A DNA stretch of 64,000 nucleotides from Chitinophagaceae bacterium BSSC1 (lineage in GTDB: Bacteria > Bacteroidota > Bacteroidia > Chitinophagales > Chitinophagaceae), in NCBI GenBank assembly GCA_002256435.1, contig NKJC01000003.1:310001-374000 (forward strand), given 5' to 3'. The stretch's first letter is position 1. Each line of letters opens with the position of its first letter. The position numbers were made by a program, and so were the translations under genes. Under the pieces are notes generated by a model, which was not told where the DNA came from, did no database searches, and saw nothing but the letters and a program-made list of their open reading frames with translations. This document shows, in pieces, positions 55,454-63,475 of this stretch.

Positions 55454-57736
55454 TTAATTTTCATAACACCTTACACCAAATAACGATGCTGGCACTTCTT
55501 TGGAAGGATGCTTTAATTTAATGATTAATTTCTTTGTAGTAATTGGACTAGAAAATTGAATCCTTTTGTTGCTTTGATAATTTTCCTTTTCCTGTTGCAA
55601 TAAGTTGCCGTTTTCATCAAAAATTTCAAATTCCCTAACACAAAAAGGCATATCCCTTTCAGGGTGCCCCATTAATACAGATTCCATGGGATGATCAAAA
55701 TCTGTATCAAAAGACAGATGTATTGTTTTGATTTTTTGAGGCTGATCCCATTTTAAACTTAATGTAGGCGCGGGATCACTATAGTCAGATACCCATGCAT
55801 TTGGTTTGTTAGTAGGCCTTTCAATTCCATTTAACAAATTGTCTACTATAAAGCAATTGATATTATCCAGTATTTTAAATGCAATATTTTGACCATCAGG
55901 TCTTCTTTTAGGACACCAAAACTCAAAAGAATCTACTCCAATATCACTAGGTGCAGTTTGTTTACCAAAATTTGAAACAGCAGGGTTTACATGATTGAAA
56001 AGTGATAAAATACCTGTGATTCTTTGATCAGAATAATGCATTGCAACTTTAGGATTTTTTAAGAAAACTAAATAAGCATAGCATTCCTCAGAAATAGTGG
56101 TATTAAAATCTATAGAAATACAGTTCCTACCTGGTTGAATGGAAATCATTTTCTGTGCTACAATATTTTCTGGAGTATAATTTATAGCATTAAAGCTCAA
56201 TCTTAACTCAATTTCCAAAAATGTGGACTCTTCACCTGTAGCATGAACTATAAAAGAAGGTACTTTACCTGGCTTAAGGGGAATCATTTGTGCAACTGAA
56301 GATTCTAACGGTTTCAAAAGACCAGATTCAGAAAGTTCTGATAATATAAGTGTACTACTTACTTCTAACTGCGCTTCTTTTGCTAAGTCTAATTGATCTA
56401 CTCTTTGTATTCCAGGAATGTAATGACCTTGTTTCAGGAGAAGTTGTTGTAATTCTACAATCTTTCCTGAATTTAATAACTCTCTTGGATTAAACTGATT
56501 TTTTAAACACAATGAAGCAGCTGTACCAACAGCTTGACCAATTGATCCAGAAGTTGCCATTACCCTAGTAGATGCAAAGGCAACATGTGAAGCACTAATA
56601 ATTCTACCGGCTAAAAATAAGTTACTTATATTCTTGCTATACAAACACCTATAGGGAATCTGATAAATACCCTTGCTATGCCATTGATTGCATCCAGGTT
56701 TTTCACTAAAAACCCCATCGGCAGGATGAAGGTCTATGCTCCATCCACCATAAGAGACAGCATCTTCATGTATTCTTTGTTCAACTATATCTTGTTGAAT
56801 CAACATATAATCCCCTTCAAATCTTCGGCTTTCTCTTTTTCCAGGAATAGCTCCTACCCATTCTAGTGTTAGATTTTCTGCTTCAGGAAAATCACCTGAA
56901 TTCTTTATATGATTCCAAACACCATAAACTACTTTCCACAATTCCCATTTAATTTGTTCTGTATCATAAACTGTATCTAATCTACCCCCAAATTCAATCC
57001 ACCATAATCTACATCCAAAATCCTTTGCGTTAAAGGATTTGAATCGGGGGATTTTTGTAATGTCTTTTAAGGCAAATGAAGGAGGTATGTATTTAACAGG
57101 TTTCCCCATGTCTTTAGAATAGAAATACATACTATGTCCTAATAATTCCCCGTATGAAGCGGTAGGTGCAAACAACTCACCAAATTCAGAGGTAGACTCC
57201 GCACCCATTCTAAAAGCAGCTCCTGATAAAAAACCAAGAATACCATCTCCAGAAGCATCTATAAAGCAAGGCGCAAATAAATGATATTCAGTTTGATTTT
57301 GACTACAAAATCCAATTATGGATTCAATAGAATCAGTATCTTTTTTATGTAAATTATAAATTACAGTATTTAATAAAAGTTGAATATTAGTTTCACTAAC
57401 AACTTTCTCTAACAAAATTGTATCAAATATTATAGGATTTCCTTCTGGATTACGGTGCATATTTTCTACCAATATTTCATCCATAATTCCACCTTCTCTT
57501 GACCATCGATTATTATTACCCATATGGGATGTAGCACCTAAAATCCACAATCTAACTTCACTAGAAGCGTTACCTCCTAAAACAGGTCTATCCTGAACCA
57601 ACGTCACTTTATTGCCTAATCTAGCAGCAGCAATAGCAGCGCAAATACCAGAAATCCCACCGCCCACAACTACAAGTTCTGAAAAAAAAGTAACGTTATT
57701 TAATAATCTATTTTCGGTTCCTTGACTTAAAATCAT
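55454..57736 (-). CDS. Cytosolic FAD-dependent oxidoreductase with C-terminal discoidin-like domain
   Basis: The 760-residue protein has no signal peptide and starts close to its FAD site, 'ELVVVGGGISGICAAIAAAR' (residues ~20-40), with 'RPVLGGNASSEVRLW'. 'NISNLFLAGRIISASHVAFA' is the second FAD-binding block. The final ~170 residues look like a galactose-binding/discoidin fold ('FEFWCPKRRPDGQNIAFKIL', 'VREFEIFDENGNL'), which is odd for a cytosolic protein. It is a paralogue of the exported flavoprotein at 9365 ('GKRESRR' and the C-terminal FAD block are shared). It is first in the long enzyme train and next to the MFS gene. A redox step on an imported sugar is likely; the reaction is unknown. 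Confidence 0.82.
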   Translation of the reverse strand: MILSQGTENRLLNNVTFFSELVVVGGGISGICAAIAAARLGNKVTLVQDRPVLGGNASSEVRLWILGATSHMGNNNRWSREGGIMDEILVENMHRNPEGNPIIFDTILLEKVVSETNIQLLLNTVIYNLHKKDTDSIESIIGFCSQNQTEYHLFAPCFIDASGDGILGFLSGAAFRMGAESTSEFGELFAPTASYGELLGHSMYFYSKDMGKPVKYIPPSFALKDITKIPRFKSFNAKDFGCRLWWIEFGGRLDTVYDTEQIKWELWKVVYGVWNHIKNSGDFPEAENLTLEWVGAIPGKRESRRFEGDYMLIQQDIVEQRIHEDAVSYGGWSIDLHPADGVFSEKPGCNQWHSKGIYQIPYRCLYSKNISNLFLAGRIISASHVAFASTRVMATSGSIGQAVGTAASLCLKNQFNPRELLNSGKIVELQQLLLKQGHYIPGIQRVDQLDLAKEAQLEVSSTLILSELSESGLLKPLESSVAQMIPLKPGKVPSFIVHATGEESTFLEIELRLSFNAINYTPENIVAQKMISIQPGRNCISIDFNTTISEECYAYLVFLKNPKVAMHYSDQRITGILSLFNHVNPAVSNFGKQTAPSDIGVDSFEFWCPKRRPDGQNIAFKILDNINCFIVDNLLNGIERPTNKPNAWVSDYSDPAPTLSLKWDQPQKIKTIHLSFDTDFDHPMESVLMGHPERDMPFCVREFEIFDENGNLLQQEKENYQSNKRIQFSSPITTKKLIIKLKHPSKEVPASLFGVRCYEN

Positions 57737-58052
57737 TTTTCAATCTTTCAATAATAAGAAAATTCAAGACCTACAAAAAAGTGCTAAGAGCTTAATTTCA
57801 TTTAGAAATTTGAATATGCAACAAATTGCAATAAATCAATCTGATTTGAAATTGATTATTCATGGCAAATGCACAATCTTTTCTGCAAATAGGATAGATG
57901 AATAATAATTGTTAAAAATCTATATATTTACAATGGTTGTTGAATATACTATCAGTATTATAATTAAATGGCTTAGCTAAAAACCAAAAACAAGATTCGC
58001 CTATCGAAATCATTTGCGGAAACGTTTTCGATAGATAGACAATTTTTTAAAA
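57737..58052. promoter_or_regulatory. Divergent regulatory region between PUL train and LacI-type gene
   Basis: This AT-rich 316-bp gap separates the first gene of the minus-strand train from the regulator gene. It must hold both promoters. The only clear signal is the palindromic operator at 58000-58038. TATATTTAC near 57927 on the plus strand partly matches the Bacteroidota -7 element, without a convincing -33 box. No ORF, repeat or RNA gene is visible. Confidence 0.55.
58000..58038. promoter_or_regulatory. Palindromic LacI-type operator, copy B (start of regulator gene)
   Basis: A 34-bp inverted repeat (58001-58034) has arms CTATCGA/TCGATAG, a central CpG in TTTGCGGAAA and 14 of 17 symmetric positions. 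It ends 14 bp before the regulator's ATG, so binding would block its transcription (autoregulation). Together with copy A at 21725 the four half-sites give the consensus CTATCGAAAACGTTT(G/C)C. Central CpG palindromes are typical of LacI-family operators. Confidence 0.8.
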
Positions 58053-59237
58053 ATGCCTAGAGTAAGTTGTCCAAAATGTAACAAAGTTGAAACAATACAG
58101 AAATCTGGAATTGTTAGAAACAAGCAACGATTTTATTGCAAGGATTGCAACTATAATTTCACCATCCATCATGAAAGCAATAAACAAAAATCTAAAACAA
58201 AAATTAGCAATTCACTTCAGACTTCTTTACAAGATATAGCCAAGGCAATTGGTATTTCTGTTTCTACCGTTTCTAGAGCTTTACATAACCATCCAGACAT
58301 TAGCACCAAAACCAAAACAGCCGTACAAAAATTAGCCAATGAGCTTTCCTATCAACCCAATGCTTTGGCTCAAAGTTTAGTAACAAAGTCAACACACACA
58401 TTAGGAGTCATTATACCAAACTTGGAAACCACCTTCTTCTCTTCTATGTTAAGCGGAATACAACACGTTGCAGCAAAAGCTGGTTACAGAGTAGTAATCT
58501 GCCAATCCGATGAATCACATAGAACAGAAGTTGCCAATGTTCAAGCACTGATGAATAATATGATTGATGGTCTGCTCTTATGCCACACTTTGAAAACTGA
58601 CACCTATGACCATATTAAAATTCAAATGAAAAGGGGCATACCCATTGTTCAATTTTATAGAGTAAATACTGAGGTTGAGACATCTAGGGTTTATTGTGAG
58701 GATAAAATGGGGGCTGAATTAATTACGCAACATTTAATTGATAAAGGTTGTAAAAGAATCGCATTACTATTAGGACCTAAAGAAATAAATATTTCTCAAA
58801 AAAGAAAAAATGGCTATTTAAACATCCTTAAAAAAAATGGGATGATTGAAGACCCTGAATTGATTGCCCATGTTGACTTTAGTCAACCATCAGTTATAAA
58901 AGTAGTTGACAATTGGTTAAAATTACAAAAACCAATTGACGCCATTTTCTCCATATCAGATAAAAGTGCAGTTCAGATTATTCAATATCTTAAGAAGAAT
59001 AAAATAAAAGTTCCTGACACCATCGCTGTTGCAGGATTTGGAAATGAATATACAGGAGAGATCATTGAACCGCAATTAACTACCTATGATGTAAGAACAG
59101 TGGCTATTGGAGAAGAAGCAGCTAAAATATTGTTAGATAAAATTATAAATCAAAATGCCTCTTTAAAAGAAATCACAGTAAAAGGGAAATTAATCATCAG
59201 GGAATCTTCCATGAAAAAAAGCAGAGCCATTAAATAA
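58053..59237 (+). CDS. LacI-family regulator with N-terminal IS1 InsA-type zinc ribbon
   Basis: The 394-residue protein has three parts. Residues 6-32 form a four-cysteine zinc ribbon (C6-x2-C9-x19-C29-x2-C32: 'CPKCNK', 'RFYCKDCNYNFT') of the kind at the N-terminus of IS1-type InsA proteins. A Lys/Ser-rich linker leads to a standard LacI HTH at ~57-85 ('LQDIAKAIGISVSTVSRALH'). The rest is the periplasmic-binding-like sensor ('TLGVIIPNLETTFFSSMLSG', 'DAIFSISDKSAVQIIQYL'). There is no transposase or IS end nearby, and the frame is continuous. It diverges from the PUL and has a matching operator before itself and before susC, so it is the likely PUL regulator, sensing a sugar released by the enzymes. 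It ends 5 bp from the convergent GT9 stop. Confidence 0.93.
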   Translation: MPRVSCPKCNKVETIQKSGIVRNKQRFYCKDCNYNFTIHHESNKQKSKTKISNSLQTSLQDIAKAIGISVSTVSRALHNHPDISTKTKTAVQKLANELSYQPNALAQSLVTKSTHTLGVIIPNLETTFFSSMLSGIQHVAAKAGYRVVICQSDESHRTEVANVQALMNNMIDGLLLCHTLKTDTYDHIKIQMKRGIPIVQFYRVNTEVETSRVYCEDKMGAELITQHLIDKGCKRIALLLGPKEINISQKRKNGYLNILKKNGMIEDPELIAHVDFSQPSVIKVVDNWLKLQKPIDAIFSISDKSAVQIIQYLKKNKIKVPDTIAVAGFGNEYTGEIIEPQLTTYDVRTVAIGEEAAKILLDKIINQNASLKEITVKGKLIIRESSMKKSRAIK

Positions 59238-59242
59238 GCATA

Positions 59243-60247
59243 CTACCCCTTCAAATACCCCATTGCCGCTGAAACAATAGCAGGAATATCTTGTTGCAGC
59301 ATGCATTTAAAATGTCCCTTGGGGCAGGACTTAGTACCATAATTAGAACAAGGTTGGCAAGAGAGGTTGGGGACCAAGAAATTTTGATAGGGTGCTTTGC
59401 CTACAATGGTAAAACCTGCGGGGTAATAGGGCTCCACATCTAGTAAGGGAGAAGTGCCTCCCCAAATGGCCAACACTGGTTTTAAAAAGGCACAAGCAAT
59501 ATATTGCAAACCTGTATCGTGTGAAATCACCAATTTAGATTTACGTACCAGGTCTGCGGATTCATGTAATTTAAATTTGCCACAAGCATTGTAAATGCGA
59601 ATGGGATCTACTGATGCAATGGCATCTCCTTCTGCTGCGTCTTCTTTTCCTCCCACTAGGATAATGGGATATTCCAATTGCAAACAGAGTGTTTGTAATT
59701 TGGCGATGGTTAGTTTTTTGGTAGCATAAGAAGCGCCAATCACAATAGCCACATAACCCGCTAAATGTGCGGCGGGTAATTCCGTCATGCAAACTTCTTG
59801 GTCTGCTGGTATAAAATAATCCAAACCCTTGCCATCATTCACAACTCCAAGAGGCGCAAGAGCATCCACAGACCTTTCAGAAATATGCCTACCCGTCATC
59901 CGATTCATCCCCATCTTGGTAAGTAAGAACTTACCTATTCTTTCTTTGTCAAAACGCAAGACAGGAACTTTTAAAGCAAGGGCAATTCTTCGGGTTCTAA
60001 AGTTATCGTGCAGGTCTACAATGTAGTCAAATTGTTCGGCCTTGAGTGTAGCCACTAAACCAGTAAAATCATCATTTAAATAATGAAAGCGATCAATATA
60101 AGGATTGCCCTCAGTAACTATTTTAAAAGAAGCTTTAGACAAAAAATGAACTTCGGCATCCGGCACCTGTTGCTTCAAACAGCGAATGGCTGGGGTTGCC
60201 AGCACAATATCACCAATAGAAGAAAAGCGGATGACCAAAAATTTCAT
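59243..60247 (-). CDS. Glycosyltransferase family 9 (heptosyltransferase-like)
   Basis: The 334-residue cytosolic protein opens with 'MKFLVIRFSSIGDIVLATPA', the hallmark of ADP-heptose:LPS heptosyltransferases. It also has the late 'LVISHDTGLQYIACAFLKPV' and 'AIWGGTSP' blocks of GT9. It would add a heptose or related sugar to lipopolysaccharide core at the inner membrane. 'NLSCQPCSNYGTKSCPKGHF' is a cysteine-rich segment common in Bacteroidota members. It lies 18 bp downstream of an MFS gene and converges on the LacI gene; it is not part of the PUL. Confidence 0.9.
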   Translation of the reverse strand: MKFLVIRFSSIGDIVLATPAIRCLKQQVPDAEVHFLSKASFKIVTEGNPYIDRFHYLNDDFTGLVATLKAEQFDYIVDLHDNFRTRRIALALKVPVLRFDKERIGKFLLTKMGMNRMTGRHISERSVDALAPLGVVNDGKGLDYFIPADQEVCMTELPAAHLAGYVAIVIGASYATKKLTIAKLQTLCLQLEYPIILVGGKEDAAEGDAIASVDPIRIYNACGKFKLHESADLVRKSKLVISHDTGLQYIACAFLKPVLAIWGGTSPLLDVEPYYPAGFTIVGKAPYQNFLVPNLSCQPCSNYGTKSCPKGHFKCMLQQDIPAIVSAAMGYLKG

Positions 60248-60265
60248 GCAGTAAAGTTAAGCATC

Positions 60266-61513
60266 TTAGGGCAGCATCTCTTCTGGCTCCAAATAGTTGA
60301 GGTCTTTGTGAAAAGTCTCTTCTGTAAAATAGTAAGCTAACATAGTTATAGACATGACCAAAACACCGGTAACAATACCACTTTTGATAATATCCCAGCC
60401 CCAAGATTTTTGGAAAAGGTCTAAGAACATGAGGTTAATCAATGGTAGAATACCGCGCACCATATTGGGTACTGTTGTAGCTGCTGTTCCTCGAAGATTG
60501 GTTCCAAATTGTTCTGCACCCATGGTTACAAAAATGGCCCAGAAACCAGTGGAGAAGCCCAATGCGCCACAGATGGCATACATGCGCTCGGTTGAATTAT
60601 TCCATGAACTAAAAAACACGAACAAAAAGATAACGGTTAAGCTATAGAAAATGAGCAAGGCTTTTTTTCTACTTTGAAAATATTGACTAATCAATCCAAT
60701 TAAAATATCGCCAACGGCAATACCTACATAGGCAAACATGATAGACTTTCCAGAATCAATCACCGTGCTGCTAAACATGGCTTTTCCAAATCGGTCACTT
60801 TGGTTCACCAAAATGCCAATTACATACCAAGTGGGAAGCCCAATTAAAATAGCCAAAGCATATTTTTTAAATCGCTTGGCATTATTAAAGAACATAAAAA
60901 TATTACCCTTATTTACTTGTTGGTTGGCCGTTTGTTTAAACATGCCACTCTCTGCTACACTTACACGCATCAGCAATAATCCAACGCCCAATCCGCCACC
61001 AATTTTATAACACAAACGCCAGTCACCCGTTAGTTGATAGGTAAAGTAGGCAAAGACTGCCCCAAACAAACCAATCCCCGCAACCAGTGAAGTTCCAACA
61101 CCTCTTTTATTCTTAGGCAAGATCTCACTCACCAATGTAATACCAGCACCCAATTCACCAGCCAAACCAATACCAGCAATAAATCTACATGCTGCGTATT
61201 GATCAACAGTTACCACAAATCCAGTAACAATATTGGCAATAGAATATAAAATAATGGAACCAAACAGTACACTCAATCTTCCACGTTTGTCTGCTAGTAT
61301 GCCCCAAAAAATACCGCCCAATAACAAACCAAACATTTGCCAGTTGATTACCTTGGTACTGTCAATGAGCATGGTTGCATCAGTAGCACCCACCCCCATC
61401 ATACTGGGTTTCTTAACTATGGTAAATAGGAGTAGATCATATATGTCTACAAAATAACCCAGTGCTGCAACAATCACAGGCAGCGATAAAATGCCGAATT
61501 TCTTTTCAGTCAT
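60266..61513 (-). CDS. MFS transporter (copy 1 of tandem pair)
   Basis: The track start at 61522 is TTG; the ATG at 61513 is preferred (415 residues). It is a 12-helix major facilitator with 'GILADKRGRLSVLFGSIILY' between helices 2 and 3 and 'RFIAGIGLAGELGAGITLVS', of the metabolite:proton symporter or sugar-porter type. It is clearly paralogous to the next gene upstream, sharing 'EQFGTNLR(G/A)T' and 'PNxVRGILPLI'. Substrate unknown. Both copies sit in a housekeeping cluster, 18 bp from GT9. Confidence 0.85.
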   Translation of the reverse strand: MTEKKFGILSLPVIVAALGYFVDIYDLLLFTIVKKPSMMGVGATDATMLIDSTKVINWQMFGLLLGGIFWGILADKRGRLSVLFGSIILYSIANIVTGFVVTVDQYAACRFIAGIGLAGELGAGITLVSEILPKNKRGVGTSLVAGIGLFGAVFAYFTYQLTGDWRLCYKIGGGLGVGLLLMRVSVAESGMFKQTANQQVNKGNIFMFFNNAKRFKKYALAILIGLPTWYVIGILVNQSDRFGKAMFSSTVIDSGKSIMFAYVGIAVGDILIGLISQYFQSRKKALLIFYSLTVIFLFVFFSSWNNSTERMYAICGALGFSTGFWAIFVTMGAEQFGTNLRGTAATTVPNMVRGILPLINLMFLDLFQKSWGWDIIKSGIVTGVLVMSITMLAYYFTEETFHKDLNYLEPEEMLP

Positions 61514-61542
61514 GGGAGTCAATTGGGGGTTAGGGTCTTTTT

Positions 61543-62781
61543 TTAATCTTCAATGAAATTAAGGTCTTTACCGTAAGTTTCCTTGGTATGCCATGCTGCA
61601 TAATACGCCATTCCTAGTATAAAAACACCAGTAATAGCTGCTCCTGCCAAATAGTTACCAGAAAGACTAGTCATGCCTTTGTGCATTAATATTATCAAAG
61701 GCAATATACCTCTTACTACATTGGGAATAGAAATTGCGGTAGTAGCTCGCAGATTGGTACCAAATTGCTCAGCAGACATGGTAATATATAAAACGGAGAA
61801 TCCGGAGCCAAATCCTAAGCCACCACATAACCAATACATGCTATTCACAGATCCCCATCCAAGTAATTGTGAAAAATAAATGACCAAGAAAAAAGAAAGA
61901 ATAGACATAAAGATCAAGAGTGCCTTACGCCTACTTTTTAAATAATTGCTCAAGAGTCCAGCGCAGGTATCGCCCATGGCGATGGCCATATATTGATACA
62001 AGATTGACTTGGCAGGATTCACTCCCTCAATACCAAACTCGTGTCCAAACTTGTCAGAAAAAGTTATTAGAATTCCAATCACATACCAAACCGGTAATCC
62101 AATGACTACGCCCTTTAGGTACCTAAAAAATCTTTCGCGCTTGGTAAATAGCATGAGAAAATTACCGCGTTCAACCGAACTGTTTTTTACTTCACCAAAT
62201 AGGCCACTCTCAGAAATTTTTACACGCAAGACCAGCAAACAAAGACCCATGGCACCACCTATATAATAACAGATACGCCAGTCTTGAAAATGGTCATAGA
62301 CAAAAAATGCGGCGATAGCTCCAAAGACTCCAACAGTGGCAATGACGGTAGCACCAGTACCACGTTTTTCTTTTGATAGCATTTCATTGACAAGGGTAAT
62401 ACTAGCACCCAATTCACCGGCCAAACCTAGCCCCGCAATAAAACGCATCCAGGTATATTGTTCCACGGTTTGCACCATGCCGTTGGCGATGTTAGCCAGA
62501 GAGTATAACAGTATGGACCCAAATAAAACACTTAGTCTTCCTTTCTTGTCTCCCATAATGCCCCAGGCAATACCACCTACCAAGAGCCCAATCATTTGAA
62601 CACTGATGATCAGCTCGCCCTTGCTCAATACCTGATCCGGTGTAAGACCCAAAGATGCTAAACTGGGTTTGCGAACTATACTAAATAGAAGTAAGTCATA
62701 GACGTCTACAAAAAAGCCCAAAGCCCCCACAATTACGGGCATTGACAAAACGGCAATCTGTTTTCCGGATCCTTGTTGCAT
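61543..62781 (-). CDS. MFS transporter (copy 2 of tandem pair)
   Basis: The 412-residue inner-membrane transporter has the same layout as its downstream neighbour: 'GIMGDKKGRLSVLFGSILLY', 'RFIAGLGLAGELGASITLVN', 'EQFGTNLRATTAISIPNVVR'. It starts 5 bp after the DedA stop, so it belongs to the same transcription unit. The tandem arrangement shows a local duplication. Substrate not readable from sequence; organic acids or sugars are both possible. Confidence 0.85.
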   Translation of the reverse strand: MQQGSGKQIAVLSMPVIVGALGFFVDVYDLLLFSIVRKPSLASLGLTPDQVLSKGELIISVQMIGLLVGGIAWGIMGDKKGRLSVLFGSILLYSLANIANGMVQTVEQYTWMRFIAGLGLAGELGASITLVNEMLSKEKRGTGATVIATVGVFGAIAAFFVYDHFQDWRICYYIGGAMGLCLLVLRVKISESGLFGEVKNSSVERGNFLMLFTKRERFFRYLKGVVIGLPVWYVIGILITFSDKFGHEFGIEGVNPAKSILYQYMAIAMGDTCAGLLSNYLKSRRKALLIFMSILSFFLVIYFSQLLGWGSVNSMYWLCGGLGFGSGFSVLYITMSAEQFGTNLRATTAISIPNVVRGILPLIILMHKGMTSLSGNYLAGAAITGVFILGMAYYAAWHTKETYGKDLNFIED

Positions 62782-62786
62782 GAAGG

Positions 62787-63467
62787 TTACGCTGTTTTCT
62801 TTTTGTTGAAAAGCAGTTTGAAGATCACGGGAGCCGTGGTTACAAATACAATGCCTAGTACAATCACTTCTAAGTGTTGTTTTAGGTCAAACCCAAATTG
62901 AGAGAGGATCCAGATTTGTAAAAAATGTCCGCCTACCAACATGCTAAATACCCAACCCACAGATCCAATCACATTGAATACCATGAACTTCTTTTTGTCC
63001 ATTTGTACAATGCCGGCAACAATGGGCGCAAATGTTCTAATGATGGGAATAAACCTAGCAATGATAATAGCACCACCACCATGCTTTTCATAGAATTCAT
63101 GGGCCTGTTCCAGATAATGTCTCTTGAATAAAATATTCTCTTTCCAACTATACATGGCTGGCCCAACTTTTTTACCAAACCAATAACCAGTGGCGTTTCC
63201 TGCAATACCAGCAGAAGCAATTAAAACCATGAGCACCATCAGGTCTAAAAATTCATTACCCGTTGGAATAAATTCATTGGCCAAATTGGTACTATAAATA
63301 CCGGCAACAAACAAGAGACTATCGCCCGGCAAAAAGAATCCGGCAAACAATCCGGTTTCAGCAAAGACTACAAATAAAATCAACCATAACCCACCATGTT
63401 CAATATAGAACTGGGGTTGCAATAACTGACTCCAATGAAAAGCGGTTGACAAAAATATTTCTAACAT
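62787..63467 (-). CDS. DedA/SNARE-associated family membrane protein
   Basis: The 226-residue integral membrane protein has the DedA signature: 'FVVFAETGLFAGFFLPGDSL' near the N-terminus, 'GNATGYWFGKKVGPAMYSW' and 'ARFIPIIRTFAPIVAGIVQM'. Members of this superfamily include polyprenyl-phosphate and phosphatidylethanolamine translocases and are needed for envelope homeostasis. It lies 8 bp after the symporter gene and 5 bp before an MFS gene. No link to the PUL is apparent. Confidence 0.92.
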   Translation of the reverse strand: MLEIFLSTAFHWSQLLQPQFYIEHGGLWLILFVVFAETGLFAGFFLPGDSLLFVAGIYSTNLANEFIPTGNEFLDLMVLMVLIASAGIAGNATGYWFGKKVGPAMYSWKENILFKRHYLEQAHEFYEKHGGGAIIIARFIPIIRTFAPIVAGIVQMDKKKFMVFNVIGSVGWVFSMLVGGHFLQIWILSQFGFDLKQHLEVIVLGIVFVTTAPVIFKLLFNKKKTA

Positions 63468-63475
63468 AGCATTTC

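Noticed and set aside
58053-58160. Zinc ribbon as a leftover IS1 insertion
   Set aside because: There is no transposase, terminal inverted repeat or frame break, and the ribbon reads straight into the LacI domain, so a true fusion is more likely.
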